From positions 1,860,001-1,924,000 of the forward strand of contig NZ_CP128361.1 of assembly GCF_030345075.1 (NCBI RefSeq): a DNA stretch of 64,000 nucleotides, given 5' to 3'. This DNA comes from Solwaraspora sp. WMMA2065. Its GTDB lineage: Bacteria > Actinomycetota > Actinomycetes > Mycobacteriales > Micromonosporaceae. Below the pieces are notes generated by a model. The model made no database searches. It worked only from the letters and a program-made list of their open reading frames with translations, and had not been told where the DNA came from. Shown here piece by piece: positions 49,428 to 57,490 of this stretch (the first letter of the stretch is position 1; every line of letters begins with the position of its first letter). Position numbers and translations under genes: made by a program.

Positions 49428-50647
49428 CGGCAGAAGTGGCGGGCGTGGTCGAGGACGTTGAGTTCGCGCGCCTGCCGCCGCCATAGCCGGTACCGCCGCC
49501 CCGCCGTCACCTTCGCCGCGGCCCGCTCACCCGCCGACCGGCCAGCCAGCTCGTTCACCGCCTCGGCCAGCGCCGACACCGTCAGCGGCCGGACCACCAC
49601 CCCGCCGGCGCTGGAGATCAACTCACTGAACGGGGTCCGGTCGGAACAGACGACCGGGCAGCCGGCCGCCAGGCTCTCCAGGATGACGTGTCCGAAGTTC
49701 TCGCCCAGCGTCGGGAACAGGAATGCGTCGTACCGGGCGAAGGTCGACAGCACCTCGGCGGCCGGCAGTTCGCCGTGGTACCGCACCCGGACATGGCCGG
49801 GCACCGTCGCGATGAGCTGACCGCACCGCGCCCAGTACGGCTCGTCCTCATCGGGCCCGAAGATGTCGAAGTCGACCGGCCGGGTTGCCTGGGCCACCGC
49901 TGCCAACGCCGTGTCCAGGTTCTTCATCGGTGAGATCCGGCCGATGAAGACCAGCCGCAACGGACCGTCGTGCGCCACGACCGGTGGCGGCGGACGATCC
50001 GGGATCGGACACTCGTTGCCGTTGACCATCACCCGTGCCCAGGGCAGCGCCGCCGCGATCTGATCCGCCTCCAGCTGGCTGCACGCCTGCCACCGCACAC
50101 CGAGGCGACGCAGCACCGGTGCCCACACCGCAAGGAAGAGCCGCTTCTTGCCGCCCTTGATGGCCAGAGCGGCGGGGGCCAGTTCGCCGCGTGGGGCGAT
50201 CATGATCGCCGGTATCCGCAGCAGCCGCAGGGCCACCGCCAGGATCGGGACCACCGAGTACATCGACCACAGGCTGTTGACGTACAGCAGATCAACCGGC
50301 CGCGACCGGATCTGCCGCAGCAGCCGCAGCCACTGCCGGGGGCGCACCGGGTCGAGATAGAACACCGCGCAGCGGCGGTCGCGGTGGACCAGTTCGCCGG
50401 ACAGCCCCGGGTACCGGTCGCTCGCGTGCAGGTCCCGGTCGCGGGTGACCAGGGTGACGTCGAGGTCGTCAGGCAGGGTGTCCAGGATGAAGCGCAGCGA
50501 CCGGATCGGGCCGCCGCCACGGAACCCCGGCTCAAACACCGCAGCGGTGGCGAGGATCCGGAAGGTCCCGGTCGCCGCGTCGGCGGTGGTCTGCCGGGTC
50601 GCCACCCCGCCGGCGGCGGGTCGGACCCGGGTCGTCGTTTCACACAC
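49424..50647 (-). CDS. GT4 glycosyltransferase
   Basis: This 407-residue GT-B transferase has the opening VFEPGFRGGGPIRSLRFILD, the group-1 domain LVFIGRISPMKNLDTALAAV, and the nucleotide-sugar site FPTLGENFGHVILESLAAGC with its EX7E-type Glu pair. MIAPRGELAPAALAIKGGKK is characteristic of transferases linked to WecB-type aminosugar clusters. It acts in the cytoplasm on repeat-unit intermediates. The predicted start is GTG 50647, 36 bp after the 2-epimerase gene. It is coupled to the downstream acyltransferase. Confidence 0.87.
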   Translation of the reverse strand: MCETTTRVRPAAGGVATRQTTADAATGTFRILATAAVFEPGFRGGGPIRSLRFILDTLPDDLDVTLVTRDRDLHASDRYPGLSGELVHRDRRCAVFYLDPVRPRQWLRLLRQIRSRPVDLLYVNSLWSMYSVVPILAVALRLLRIPAIMIAPRGELAPAALAIKGGKKRLFLAVWAPVLRRLGVRWQACSQLEADQIAAALPWARVMVNGNECPIPDRPPPPVVAHDGPLRLVFIGRISPMKNLDTALAAVAQATRPVDFDIFGPDEDEPYWARCGQLIATVPGHVRVRYHGELPAAEVLSTFARYDAFLFPTLGENFGHVILESLAAGCPVVCSDRTPFSELISSAGGVVVRPLTVSALAEAVNELAGRSAGERAAAKVTAGRRYRLWRRQARELNVLDHARHFCR

Positions 50648-50683
50648 TGTCGGCTCAGCCTTCGATTCGTACGGTTGCCGCGC

Positions 50684-51808
50684 TCAGCGACGCAGCCCGG
50701 CCCACTCGTGGTGGCGCCGCACGGTGGACAGGATGAAGTCGACGACCCGCCGTGAGGTGTCGGGCACCTGGTAGTCCGCCGGGCAGGGTACCCCGGCCGA
50801 GGCGACCTGCTCGACGGTTGCCCGGACGGCTTCCACCACGCCGGCCGGGTCCAGCCCGGTCATGATGATGCCACCGACGTCCAAGGCCTCCGGCCGTTCG
50901 ATCGACTCCCGCAGCGTCACCGCTGGAAAGCCCAGGATCGCCGCTTCCTCGCTGATCGTGCCGCTGTCCGACAGCGTGCAGCGGGCGGCGCACTGCAGGC
51001 GTACGTAGTCGAACAGCCCGAACGGCTCGTGGAAGGTGATCCGGTCGAGGCTGGTCGGGTCGGTGGCCAGCACCTCCAGCCGTTTGCGGGTACGCGGATG
51101 GGTGGAGACCAGCACCGGTAGCGCCCACTCGTCGCGTACCGCCCGCAGACAGTCGAGCAGCTGGTGCAGCCGGTCCGGCCGGTCGACGTTCTCCTCACGG
51201 TGGGCGCTGACCACGAAGTACCCGCCGGCGGTCAGCCCGAGTTGGTCGAGCACGGTGGACCTGGCGATATCCGCCCGATGGTGCTCCAGCACCTCCCGCA
51301 TCGGTGAGCCGGTGTGCAGGATGCGGCGCGGATGGAGGCCTTCGGCGATCAGGTTGCGGCGGGCGTGCTCGCTGTAGACGAGATTGAAGTCGGAGACGTG
51401 GTCGACCAGGCGCCGGTTGGTCTCCTCGGGCACGTTCAGGTCGAAGCACCGGTTGCCGGCCTCCATGTGGTAGACCGGCACCCGCATCCGGCGGGCCATC
51501 AGGGCGGCGATGGCACTGTTGGTGTCCCCGAGCACCAGCAGGGCGTCCGGCCGGCAGTCGTCGAGGGCGGCCTCGATGCCGACCAGGACGCCGCCGAGCA
51601 CCCGACCGAGCGAGGTGGTGTCCACGCCCAGCGACCGGTCCGGCGGGCGCAGCCGCAGCTCGGTGAAGAAGACCTCGGAGAGGACCGGATCCCAGTTCTG
51701 CCCGGTGTGTACCAGGACATGGTCGACGGTGCGGTCCAGCCGGTCCATCACCCGGGACAGCCGGATGATCTCCGGCCGGGTGCCGACAACCGTCATCACG
51801 CGGGTCAT
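50684..51808 (-). CDS. wecB: UDP-N-acetylglucosamine 2-epimerase (WecB/FnlC family)
   Basis: This 374-residue epimerase of standard length has VMTVVGTRPEIIRLSRV at the start, VHTGQNWDPVLSEVFF, VLGDTNSAIAALMARRM, HMEAGNRCFDLNVPEETNRR, SAHREENVD, and SDSGTISEEAAILGFPAV. These are the UDP-binding and catalytic segments. In the presence of the FnlA-type dehydratase and an RmlD-like reductase, it probably acts as the C2 epimerase of the L-QuiNAc/L-FucNAc pathway (FnlC/QnlB role) rather than only making UDP-ManNAc. ATG 51808 has AAGGAG six bases upstream. It starts a three-gene leftward operon. Confidence 0.9.
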   Translation of the reverse strand: MTRVMTVVGTRPEIIRLSRVMDRLDRTVDHVLVHTGQNWDPVLSEVFFTELRLRPPDRSLGVDTTSLGRVLGGVLVGIEAALDDCRPDALLVLGDTNSAIAALMARRMRVPVYHMEAGNRCFDLNVPEETNRRLVDHVSDFNLVYSEHARRNLIAEGLHPRRILHTGSPMREVLEHHRADIARSTVLDQLGLTAGGYFVVSAHREENVDRPDRLHQLLDCLRAVRDEWALPVLVSTHPRTRKRLEVLATDPTSLDRITFHEPFGLFDYVRLQCAARCTLSDSGTISEEAAILGFPAVTLRESIERPEALDVGGIIMTGLDPAGVVEAVRATVEQVASAGVPCPADYQVPDTSRRVVDFILSTVRRHHEWAGLRR

Positions 51809-51956
51809 GACCGACTCCTTCATTGCCGATTCGGGACGCCTGGGGCACCACCACCCACGCAAAGCGGGCAATCTCCTCATATACCAACGAAGCATCGCAC
51901 TACCGGTAACGACAGCGTTGATCGGTCAGCCGGACCATCGAGAGGAGCAGCAAACC

Positions 51957-52768
51957 ATGAGATCCGAATCCGTACGCGGCACGGGAAGCCGCGTACTCGC
52001 CGCTCTGGTGATCGCGGCGACACGGTGGAGCAGGTGGCCAGCAACCGTGCCTGTGTGCGGCACTACGCGGGCACGGAGGCCGACGACGGCGCCGACCCGG
52101 ACGACGTCGCGCAGTGGCAGGCCGAGGACACCGATCTCGGCACCACCTGGTACGCCAACGCCACCGCGGCCGCGGCCGAGTTCTGGGACTCCGACCTGGT
52201 CTGCTCGATCGGTGACCCGCACTACAGCACCCACGGCTACACCATCCTGGGCGCGGCGTTGGAGGGCGCGACCGGCACCCCGGTGGGCGAGCTGACCGAA
52301 TCGGAGCTGACTGCCGCGTTCAACCTGGGCACCCTGCGGCCCGAGAACCTGTCGGACACCTCGGTGCGGCGCAGCACCTTCTACGACGGCGCCAACGACG
52401 AGTACGGCGGCGACGAGGTGAGCTGGAAGGTCCTCGGCGGCGGGATGGAGTCCTCGGTCGCCGACCTGGCCCGCTTCGGCGACAAGCTGATCGGCGGCGA
52501 GATCGTCGGCCCGGACTCGCTCGACCCCATGTGGGTCGACACCGGGTGGAGCTACGCGTACGGGTGGTCGATCAGCACCGAGGACGGGCACCGCCGGATC
52601 GGCAAGACCGGTGGCGCCGACGGTTCCACCGCGTATCTACAGATGTACCCGGACGACGGGATCGTGGTGGCGGTACTGATGAACCGGGCCGACGGGGTGG
52701 CCGGCGAGAACCGGGCCGGTGTGCTCGGCTCCGAGATCGGCACGCTGGTGCTGAACACCCTGCCCTGA
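51957..52768 (+). pseudogene. Truncated beta-lactamase/serine hydrolase pseudogene
   Basis: An ATG at 51957 begins a signal-peptide-like stretch (MRSESVRGTGSRVLAALVIA) but shifts frame at about 52020. A second frame then encodes the C-terminal half of a class C beta-lactamase-fold hydrolase: HYSTHGYTILGAALEGATGT, VLGGGMESSVADLARFGDKL, and RRIGKTGGADGSTAYLQMYP up to the stop at 52768. The SxxK catalytic region and roughly the first 150 residues are missing. A perfect 9-bp inverted repeat (51972-51996) sits near the junction. The protein cannot be active. Confidence 0.75.
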
Positions 52769-52773
52769 CCGGT

Positions 52774-52829
52774 GCCGGATCCCCGGTCCGCGGGATGCCC
52801 GAGCGGCGTCCTGCGGCCGGGGATCCGGC
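52774..52829 (+). terminator. Hairpin terminator, 13-bp stem with 30-base loop
   Basis: GCCGGATCCCCGG (52774-52786) pairs perfectly with CCGGGGATCCGGC (52817-52829). It lies 6 bp past the serine-hydrolase remnant and upstream of the iron-regulated operon. The loop can form further GC pairs. Confidence 0.65.
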
Positions 52830-52884
52830 GTCGCCGCCGGTACGCCGGGCGGCCGGTGCCCGGCGACTTTGCCTCGATCAACGT

Positions 52885-52903
52885 TTAGGGTAGCCTCACC
52901 TAA
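52885..52903 (+). promoter_or_regulatory. IdeR/DmdR/DtxR-type iron box
   Basis: TTAGGGTAGCCTCACCTAA is a 19-bp near-palindrome matching the actinobacterial iron-box consensus TTAGGTTAGGCTAACCTAA, especially TTAGG and CCTAA at the ends. It ends one base before the ATG at 52905, so the operon is probably repressed by iron-loaded regulator and may be leaderless. Confidence 0.88.
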
Positions 52904-52904
52904 C

Positions 52905-53720
52905 ATGATCGCGACGGCGTTGCACGGCGACGACCTGGTGCTCGGATACCAGCGCACCACGGTCGTCCACGGCGTGTCCGTCGCCATCCACCCCGGCGTG
53001 GTGACCGCCCTGATCGGCCCCAACGGCAGTGGCAAGTCCACCGTGCTGCGTTCGCTCGCCCGACTGCACCGGGCATCGTCCGGCCGGATCATGCTCAGCA
53101 GCGGCAACGGCGACCTCGAGGACGCGGCACCGCTGTCCGCCCGCGACTTCGCCCGCCGGGTGACCCTGCTGTCCCAGTCGCGACCGCACCCGTCCGGCCT
53201 GCGGGTCCGCGACGTCGTCGCCTTCGGGCGCCACCCGCACCGGCGCCGGTTCAGCCCGCTCACCGACACCGACCAGGCGATGGTCGACCACGCCATGGAG
53301 CTGACCGGGACCACGCCGATGGCCCACCGCGCGGTCGACCAGCTCTCCGGCGGTGAGCTGCAACGGGTGTGGCTGGCCGCCTGTCTCGCCCAGGACACCG
53401 GCGTGCTGCTGCTCGACGAGCCGACCAACCATCTCGACCTGCGCTACCAGGTCGAGATCCTCGACCTGGTCCGTGACCTCGCGGACCGGCACCAGACGGC
53501 GCTCGGCGTCGTCCTGCACGACCTGAACCAGGCCGCCGACGTGGCCGACCAGATCGTGCTGCTGAGCCAGGGCCGGGTGCGGGCCGCCGGCCCGGCGGCC
53601 GAGGTACTGACCACGGAGCACCTCTCCGAGGTCTACGGGTTGCCGATCGACACCACCGTGGACCCGGCCACCGGTCTGGTGCGGGTCGAGCCCCGAGGGC
53701 GACACCACCGGCGCCGCTGA
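52905..53720 (+). CDS. Siderophore ABC transporter ATP-binding protein (FecE/FhuC-like)
   Basis: This 271-residue ATPase of the ferric-siderophore/B12 importer family has Walker A GPNGSGKST at 38-46, signature LSGGELQRVWLAACLAQ, Walker B LLLDEPTNHLD, and GVVLHDLNQAADVADQI, all typical of FecE/FhuC. It powers import through the fused permease at 54785. ATG 52905 directly after the iron box is chosen; an in-frame GTG at 52869 lies upstream of the box and would be read only without it. It is followed by the binding-protein gene after 30 bp. Confidence 0.93.
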   Translation: MIATALHGDDLVLGYQRTTVVHGVSVAIHPGVVTALIGPNGSGKSTVLRSLARLHRASSGRIMLSSGNGDLEDAAPLSARDFARRVTLLSQSRPHPSGLRVRDVVAFGRHPHRRRFSPLTDTDQAMVDHAMELTGTTPMAHRAVDQLSGGELQRVWLAACLAQDTGVLLLDEPTNHLDLRYQVEILDLVRDLADRHQTALGVVLHDLNQAADVADQIVLLSQGRVRAAGPAAEVLTTEHLSEVYGLPIDTTVDPATGLVRVEPRGRHHRRR

Positions 53721-53750
53721 TCGCCCGGTCAACCAACGAGTGAGGAACCC

Positions 53751-54779
53751 ATGAGAACCCGATCGATGACGGCTGCCCTGGCCGCCGTCCTGTTTATCCC
53801 GTCGGCGCTGGCCGCCTGCGGCACCAGCGACCCGCAGACCGCAGACGAGACGCCCACGGCCAACGCCTCCGGTGATTGCGCCGACGACACCACCGTGACC
53901 TCTACCGGACCGGTGGAGGTCACCGACGCGCTCGGGCGCACCGTGACGTTGGACGAGCCGGCACAGCGGGTGGCCGTACTGGAATGGCAGCAGATCGAGG
54001 ACGTCCTCACCCTGTGCCTCACCCCGGTGGCGGTGGCCGACCCGGACGGCTACCGCACCTGGGACACCGCCGAGGAGCTGCCGGACGGCGTCGCCGACGT
54101 GGGACTGCGCGGCGAGCCCAACCTCGACGCGCTGTTCGCCGCCGACCCGGACCTGGTGATCGTCGAGGCCACCGCCGAGGACGACCCGGTCATCGCGCAG
54201 CTCGCCGAGTACGACGTCCCGGTGCTGGCCACCCGGGGGGCGGATGCCGCCGACCCGGTCCAGAACATGCTGGACACCTTCGCGATGATCGCCGAGACCC
54301 TCGGCCGCTCCGATCGGGCCGACCTCGTCGCCGACGAGTTCCAGGCCAGCCTGGACGAGGCGAAGCAGCAGATCGCCGGCGCTGAGCTCACGAGCACCGA
54401 GTTCGTCTACTTCGACGGCTGGGTCCAGGGCGGCAACGTCGCTATCCGGCCGTTCGGCCAGGGATCGCTGGTCGGTGAACTCGGCGAGGCGATCGGCCTG
54501 ACGAACGCCTGGACCGGCGAGGTCGACCCGGCGTACGGCCTTGGTCAGACCGACATCGAGGGGATGACCACCGTCGGCGACGCCACCCTGTTGTACACCG
54601 GCACCACCGACCCCGCCGGCAGCGTCCTGACCGAGCTGGAGAAGAACGAGATCTGGGCGTCGCTGCCGGCGGTCGAGCAGGGGCGGGCGTACGCCTTCCC
54701 GGCCGGCATCTGGACCTTCGGCGGCCCCCGCTCGTCGCAGCAGGTGCTCGACGCCTACGTCGACGTCCTGGCCAGCTGA
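53751..54779 (+). CDS. Siderophore-binding lipoprotein (FecB/FepB-like)
   Basis: This 342-residue periplasmic-binding-type lipoprotein of the FecB/TroA class has signal AVLFIPSALAACG with a lipobox LAAC (Cys about residue 22). The mature part has VEVTDALGRTVTLDEPAQRV, EPNLDALFAADPDLVIVEAT and the C-terminal WASLPAVEQGRAYAFPAGIW, normal for family III solute-binding proteins. It captures a ferric siderophore outside the membrane and passes it to the permease. The type of siderophore cannot be predicted. It lies between the ATPase and the fused permease in the iron-box operon. Confidence 0.92.
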   Translation: MRTRSMTAALAAVLFIPSALAACGTSDPQTADETPTANASGDCADDTTVTSTGPVEVTDALGRTVTLDEPAQRVAVLEWQQIEDVLTLCLTPVAVADPDGYRTWDTAEELPDGVADVGLRGEPNLDALFAADPDLVIVEATAEDDPVIAQLAEYDVPVLATRGADAADPVQNMLDTFAMIAETLGRSDRADLVADEFQASLDEAKQQIAGAELTSTEFVYFDGWVQGGNVAIRPFGQGSLVGELGEAIGLTNAWTGEVDPAYGLGQTDIEGMTTVGDATLLYTGTTDPAGSVLTELEKNEIWASLPAVEQGRAYAFPAGIWTFGGPRSSQQVLDAYVDVLAS

Positions 54780-54784
54780 CCATC

Positions 54785-56911
54785 GTGAACGACGGTCCAC
54801 GGGTGCCCACGGGGCTCCGTCCGACGCCGGGCACCGTCGCCACCAGACCGGTGGCGGCGTCCGGTGCGGACCGCCGGGCCGTGGTCGGCGGGTTGGGCAC
54901 CCTGCTGTCGCTCGGGCTGGCCCTGGTGGTCGCCGCCGGCTGGCACCTGACCCAGGGCACCTCGGGGGTGGGGCTCGCCGACCTGCTCGCGGCGGCGGGC
55001 GGCGGGGACACAGGTGCCGACGAGGCGGTCCGGGAGATCCTGCTCGGCTCCCGGCTCCCGCGGCTGGCGGCCGGAATCGCGGTCGGCTTCGCCCTCGGCG
55101 TCGCCGGCGCGCTGTTCCAGTCGCTGGCCCGCAACACACTCGCCTCACCGGACACCCTCGCGGTGACCGCGGGGGCGTACTTCGCCGTCAGTGCGGTCGC
55201 GGCGTTCGGCCTCGGTGTGCCGCTCTGGGCGTCGGGCGTCGTCGCCTTCGTCGGCGGGCTGCTGGCCGCCGGTCTCGTTCTGGGTCTCGCCGGCGGCGCG
55301 GGCAGCTCGACGACTCGTCTCGTGCTGGCCGGCTCCGTCGTCGCGATGGCGTTGCAGTCGGCCACGGCCGCGGTGCTGATCGGCTTCCAGCAGGAAACGA
55401 CCGGGCTGTTCGCCTGGGGCAGCGGATCGCTGAGCCAGCTCGGGCTGACCGCCTTCGGGCAGGCCGCGCCGGTCGTGGTCGGCGCCACGGCTGTGGCCGG
55501 GCTGCTGGCCCGCCGACTCGACCTGCTGGGTCTCGGCGACGACACGGCCGGGGCGCTGGGCGTACCGGTCCGGGCGACCCGGGCGGTCGGGACGGTGCTC
55601 GCGGTGCTGCTCACCGCGGCGGCGGTGACCCTGGCCGGCCCGATCGGGTTCGTCGGTCTCTGCGCGCCGGCGGTGACCCGGATGTCGGCACGGTTCGTAC
55701 CGGCGCTGCACCGGCACGCCGTACTGGTGCCGGCGGCGGGTCTGGTCGGCGCGCTGACGGTCGTCCTGGCCGACGGGGTGATCCGCGCCCTGCTCGGCGC
55801 GGACCGGGCCGGTCAGGTGCCGACCGGGGTGGCCACCACCCTGGTCGGTGCCGTCCTGCTCATCGTGCTGGCCCGCCGGGTACGCGACTTCGGCCCGACC
55901 CGGCAACCGCCGGGCAGCCGGATGGGGCCCCGGAGCCGCCGCCGGTACCGGACGGTCCTGGCGGTCGTCAGCGCGACCGCCGCCGGCGCCGGGCTGCTCG
56001 GCCTGCTCGCCGGCAACACCTGGCTGCTCACCGGCGACATCGCGCTCTGGCTGTCCGGTGAAGGACCGCCCGTCATCCGCTTCGCACTGGACGAACGGGC
56101 ACCACGGGTGGCGGCGGCGCTGGCCGCCGGGGGTGCCCTCGCGTTGTCCGGTTCCCTGGTCCAGGCGACCTGCCGCAATCCGCTCGCCGAGCCGGGAATC
56201 CTCGGCATCACCGGTGGGGCCGGGCTGGCCGCAGTGATCGTGGTGACCGGCGGCGTCGGCGGCAACGCGACGATGATCGCCGCCGCCACCGGCGCCGCGC
56301 TGGCCGCCTTCGGTCTGGTCTACTCCGTGGCCTGGCGGGGCGGGCTGCACACCGACCGGCTGGTCCTGATCGGTGTCGGGGTCTGGTACGCGGCGACCGC
56401 CCTGACGACCTATCTGCTGGTGCGGTCGAATCCGTGGGACACGCCGAAGATCTACACGTGGCTGTCCGGCACGACGTACGGCCGCAGTTGGACCCAGGTG
56501 GTCCCGGTGGTGGTCGCCCTGCTGGTGGCGCTGCCGGTCGCCCTGGCCGCCCACCGCGAGCTGGACCTGATCGCGATCGACGAGGACTCGCCCCGGATCG
56601 TCGGTGTCGGTCTGGAACGGATCCGTCTCCTGGTGCTGGCGGTCGCCGCCGTGCTGGCCGCGTTGAGCGTGACCGCGATCGGTGTCGTCGGCTTCGTCGG
56701 ACTGGTCGCGCCGCACGCCGCACGGGCGCTCGTCGGCGGCCGGCACGCGCGGATCATCCCGGTCGCGGTGCTGCTCGGTGCGGTCCTGCTCGGACTGGCC
56801 GACACCGTGGGCCGTACCGTCGTCGCGCCGGCCCAACTGCCGGCCGGCCTGGCGGTGGCGTTGATCGGTGCCCCGTACTTCGTCTACCTACTGGCCCGGT
56901 CCCGGGCCTGA
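54785..56911 (+). CDS. Fused double FecCD-type siderophore permease
   Basis: This 708-residue polytopic protein contains two complete FecCD permease units in tandem. The first (about 35-365) includes LPRLAAGIAVGFALGVAGAL and FQSLARNTLASPDTLAVTAG. The second (about 380-708) includes RVAAALAAGGALALSGSLVQ, CRNPLAEPGILGITGGAGLA and VGVGLERIRLLVLAVAAVLA. It resembles FhuB-like fusions, so a separate second permease is unnecessary. Predicted start GTG 54785 lies 5 bp after the lipoprotein stop. With the two upstream genes it makes a complete importer. Confidence 0.92.
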   Translation: MNDGPRVPTGLRPTPGTVATRPVAASGADRRAVVGGLGTLLSLGLALVVAAGWHLTQGTSGVGLADLLAAAGGGDTGADEAVREILLGSRLPRLAAGIAVGFALGVAGALFQSLARNTLASPDTLAVTAGAYFAVSAVAAFGLGVPLWASGVVAFVGGLLAAGLVLGLAGGAGSSTTRLVLAGSVVAMALQSATAAVLIGFQQETTGLFAWGSGSLSQLGLTAFGQAAPVVVGATAVAGLLARRLDLLGLGDDTAGALGVPVRATRAVGTVLAVLLTAAAVTLAGPIGFVGLCAPAVTRMSARFVPALHRHAVLVPAAGLVGALTVVLADGVIRALLGADRAGQVPTGVATTLVGAVLLIVLARRVRDFGPTRQPPGSRMGPRSRRRYRTVLAVVSATAAGAGLLGLLAGNTWLLTGDIALWLSGEGPPVIRFALDERAPRVAAALAAGGALALSGSLVQATCRNPLAEPGILGITGGAGLAAVIVVTGGVGGNATMIAAATGAALAAFGLVYSVAWRGGLHTDRLVLIGVGVWYAATALTTYLLVRSNPWDTPKIYTWLSGTTYGRSWTQVVPVVVALLVALPVALAAHRELDLIAIDEDSPRIVGVGLERIRLLVLAVAAVLAALSVTAIGVVGFVGLVAPHAARALVGGRHARIIPVAVLLGAVLLGLADTVGRTVVAPAQLPAGLAVALIGAPYFVYLLARSRA

Positions 56912-57490
56912 TCCCGGCGGCTCCGGACAGCTTCAGCCAACACTGTGGTCACTGCTCGTGACCTAACGCCCTTCCACACCTTCTGTCGACACTGGCGAAA
57001 GTCTGGGATGAACCACCGAAAGATGTAGACACCTCGATCCCAAGTCCGATAGCCTCCAGATCACCGAGGCATTCGGTTAGGTAACCAAACAGTTTGGCTG
57101 CCCCGACCGGACGCCGTCGGGCGGGCACGGCACCCGCCCGACGGCGACGACCTCGCCGGGGCCGTGGCACCCCCCGGAAACACTGGACGCATCCGATCGG
57201 CGCGGCGGCGCGCGCCCGCACCCCCGTCGCCCTACTCATTCCCTGGCCGCCAGGGCAGTCGTCACCTGTCGGACCCGCCCAACGTTTCCCGTCACCTACC
57301 TACCCGCACACCCGGTATCACCACCGCACCCGCCCGGCGTCGGCCGCCTGCCCCGGGTGCCGGTGAAGCGTGGCCGCACCCGTGCCCCCACTGGTGCAGT
57401 TTCCGCGCGCCCGGATCACCCCCGGCCGGTGGCCGACCATGCACCGAGTCTGTCCGAAACGGACCGGCCTGTGATGAAAGGTACGCTGAG
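56912..57490. other. Intergenic region with palindrome and terminator stem
   Basis: This 579-bp gene-free stretch has no convincing coding signal. It holds the palindrome CCAAACAGTTTGG (57085-57097) preceded by GGTTAGGTAACC-like sequence (57075-57086), a possible regulator site. It also has a perfect 14-bp hairpin (57112-57125 / 57133-57146, loop CACGGCA) that may end the siderophore operon. The promoter of the secreted cupredoxin gene is probably downstream. Confidence 0.6.
57112..57146 (+). terminator. Terminator-like hairpin, 14-bp stem
   Basis: CGCCGTCGGGCGGG and CCCGCCCGACGGCG pair perfectly around a 7-base loop. The stem lies 200 bp after the permease gene. It has no T-tract, as is common in high-GC actinomycetes. 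Confidence 0.7.

Noticed and set aside
36398-51808. Nonribosomal peptide or polyketide cluster suggested by mbtH and FkbM
   Set aside because: No adenylation, condensation, ketosynthase or carrier domains of an assembly line are present. The ANL enzymes at 1-5 kb are stand-alone acyl-CoA ligases.
56949-57239. 96-codon leftward open frame in the 56.9-57.5 kb gap
   Set aside because: There is no recognisable domain, no ribosome site, and it runs through the terminator stem.
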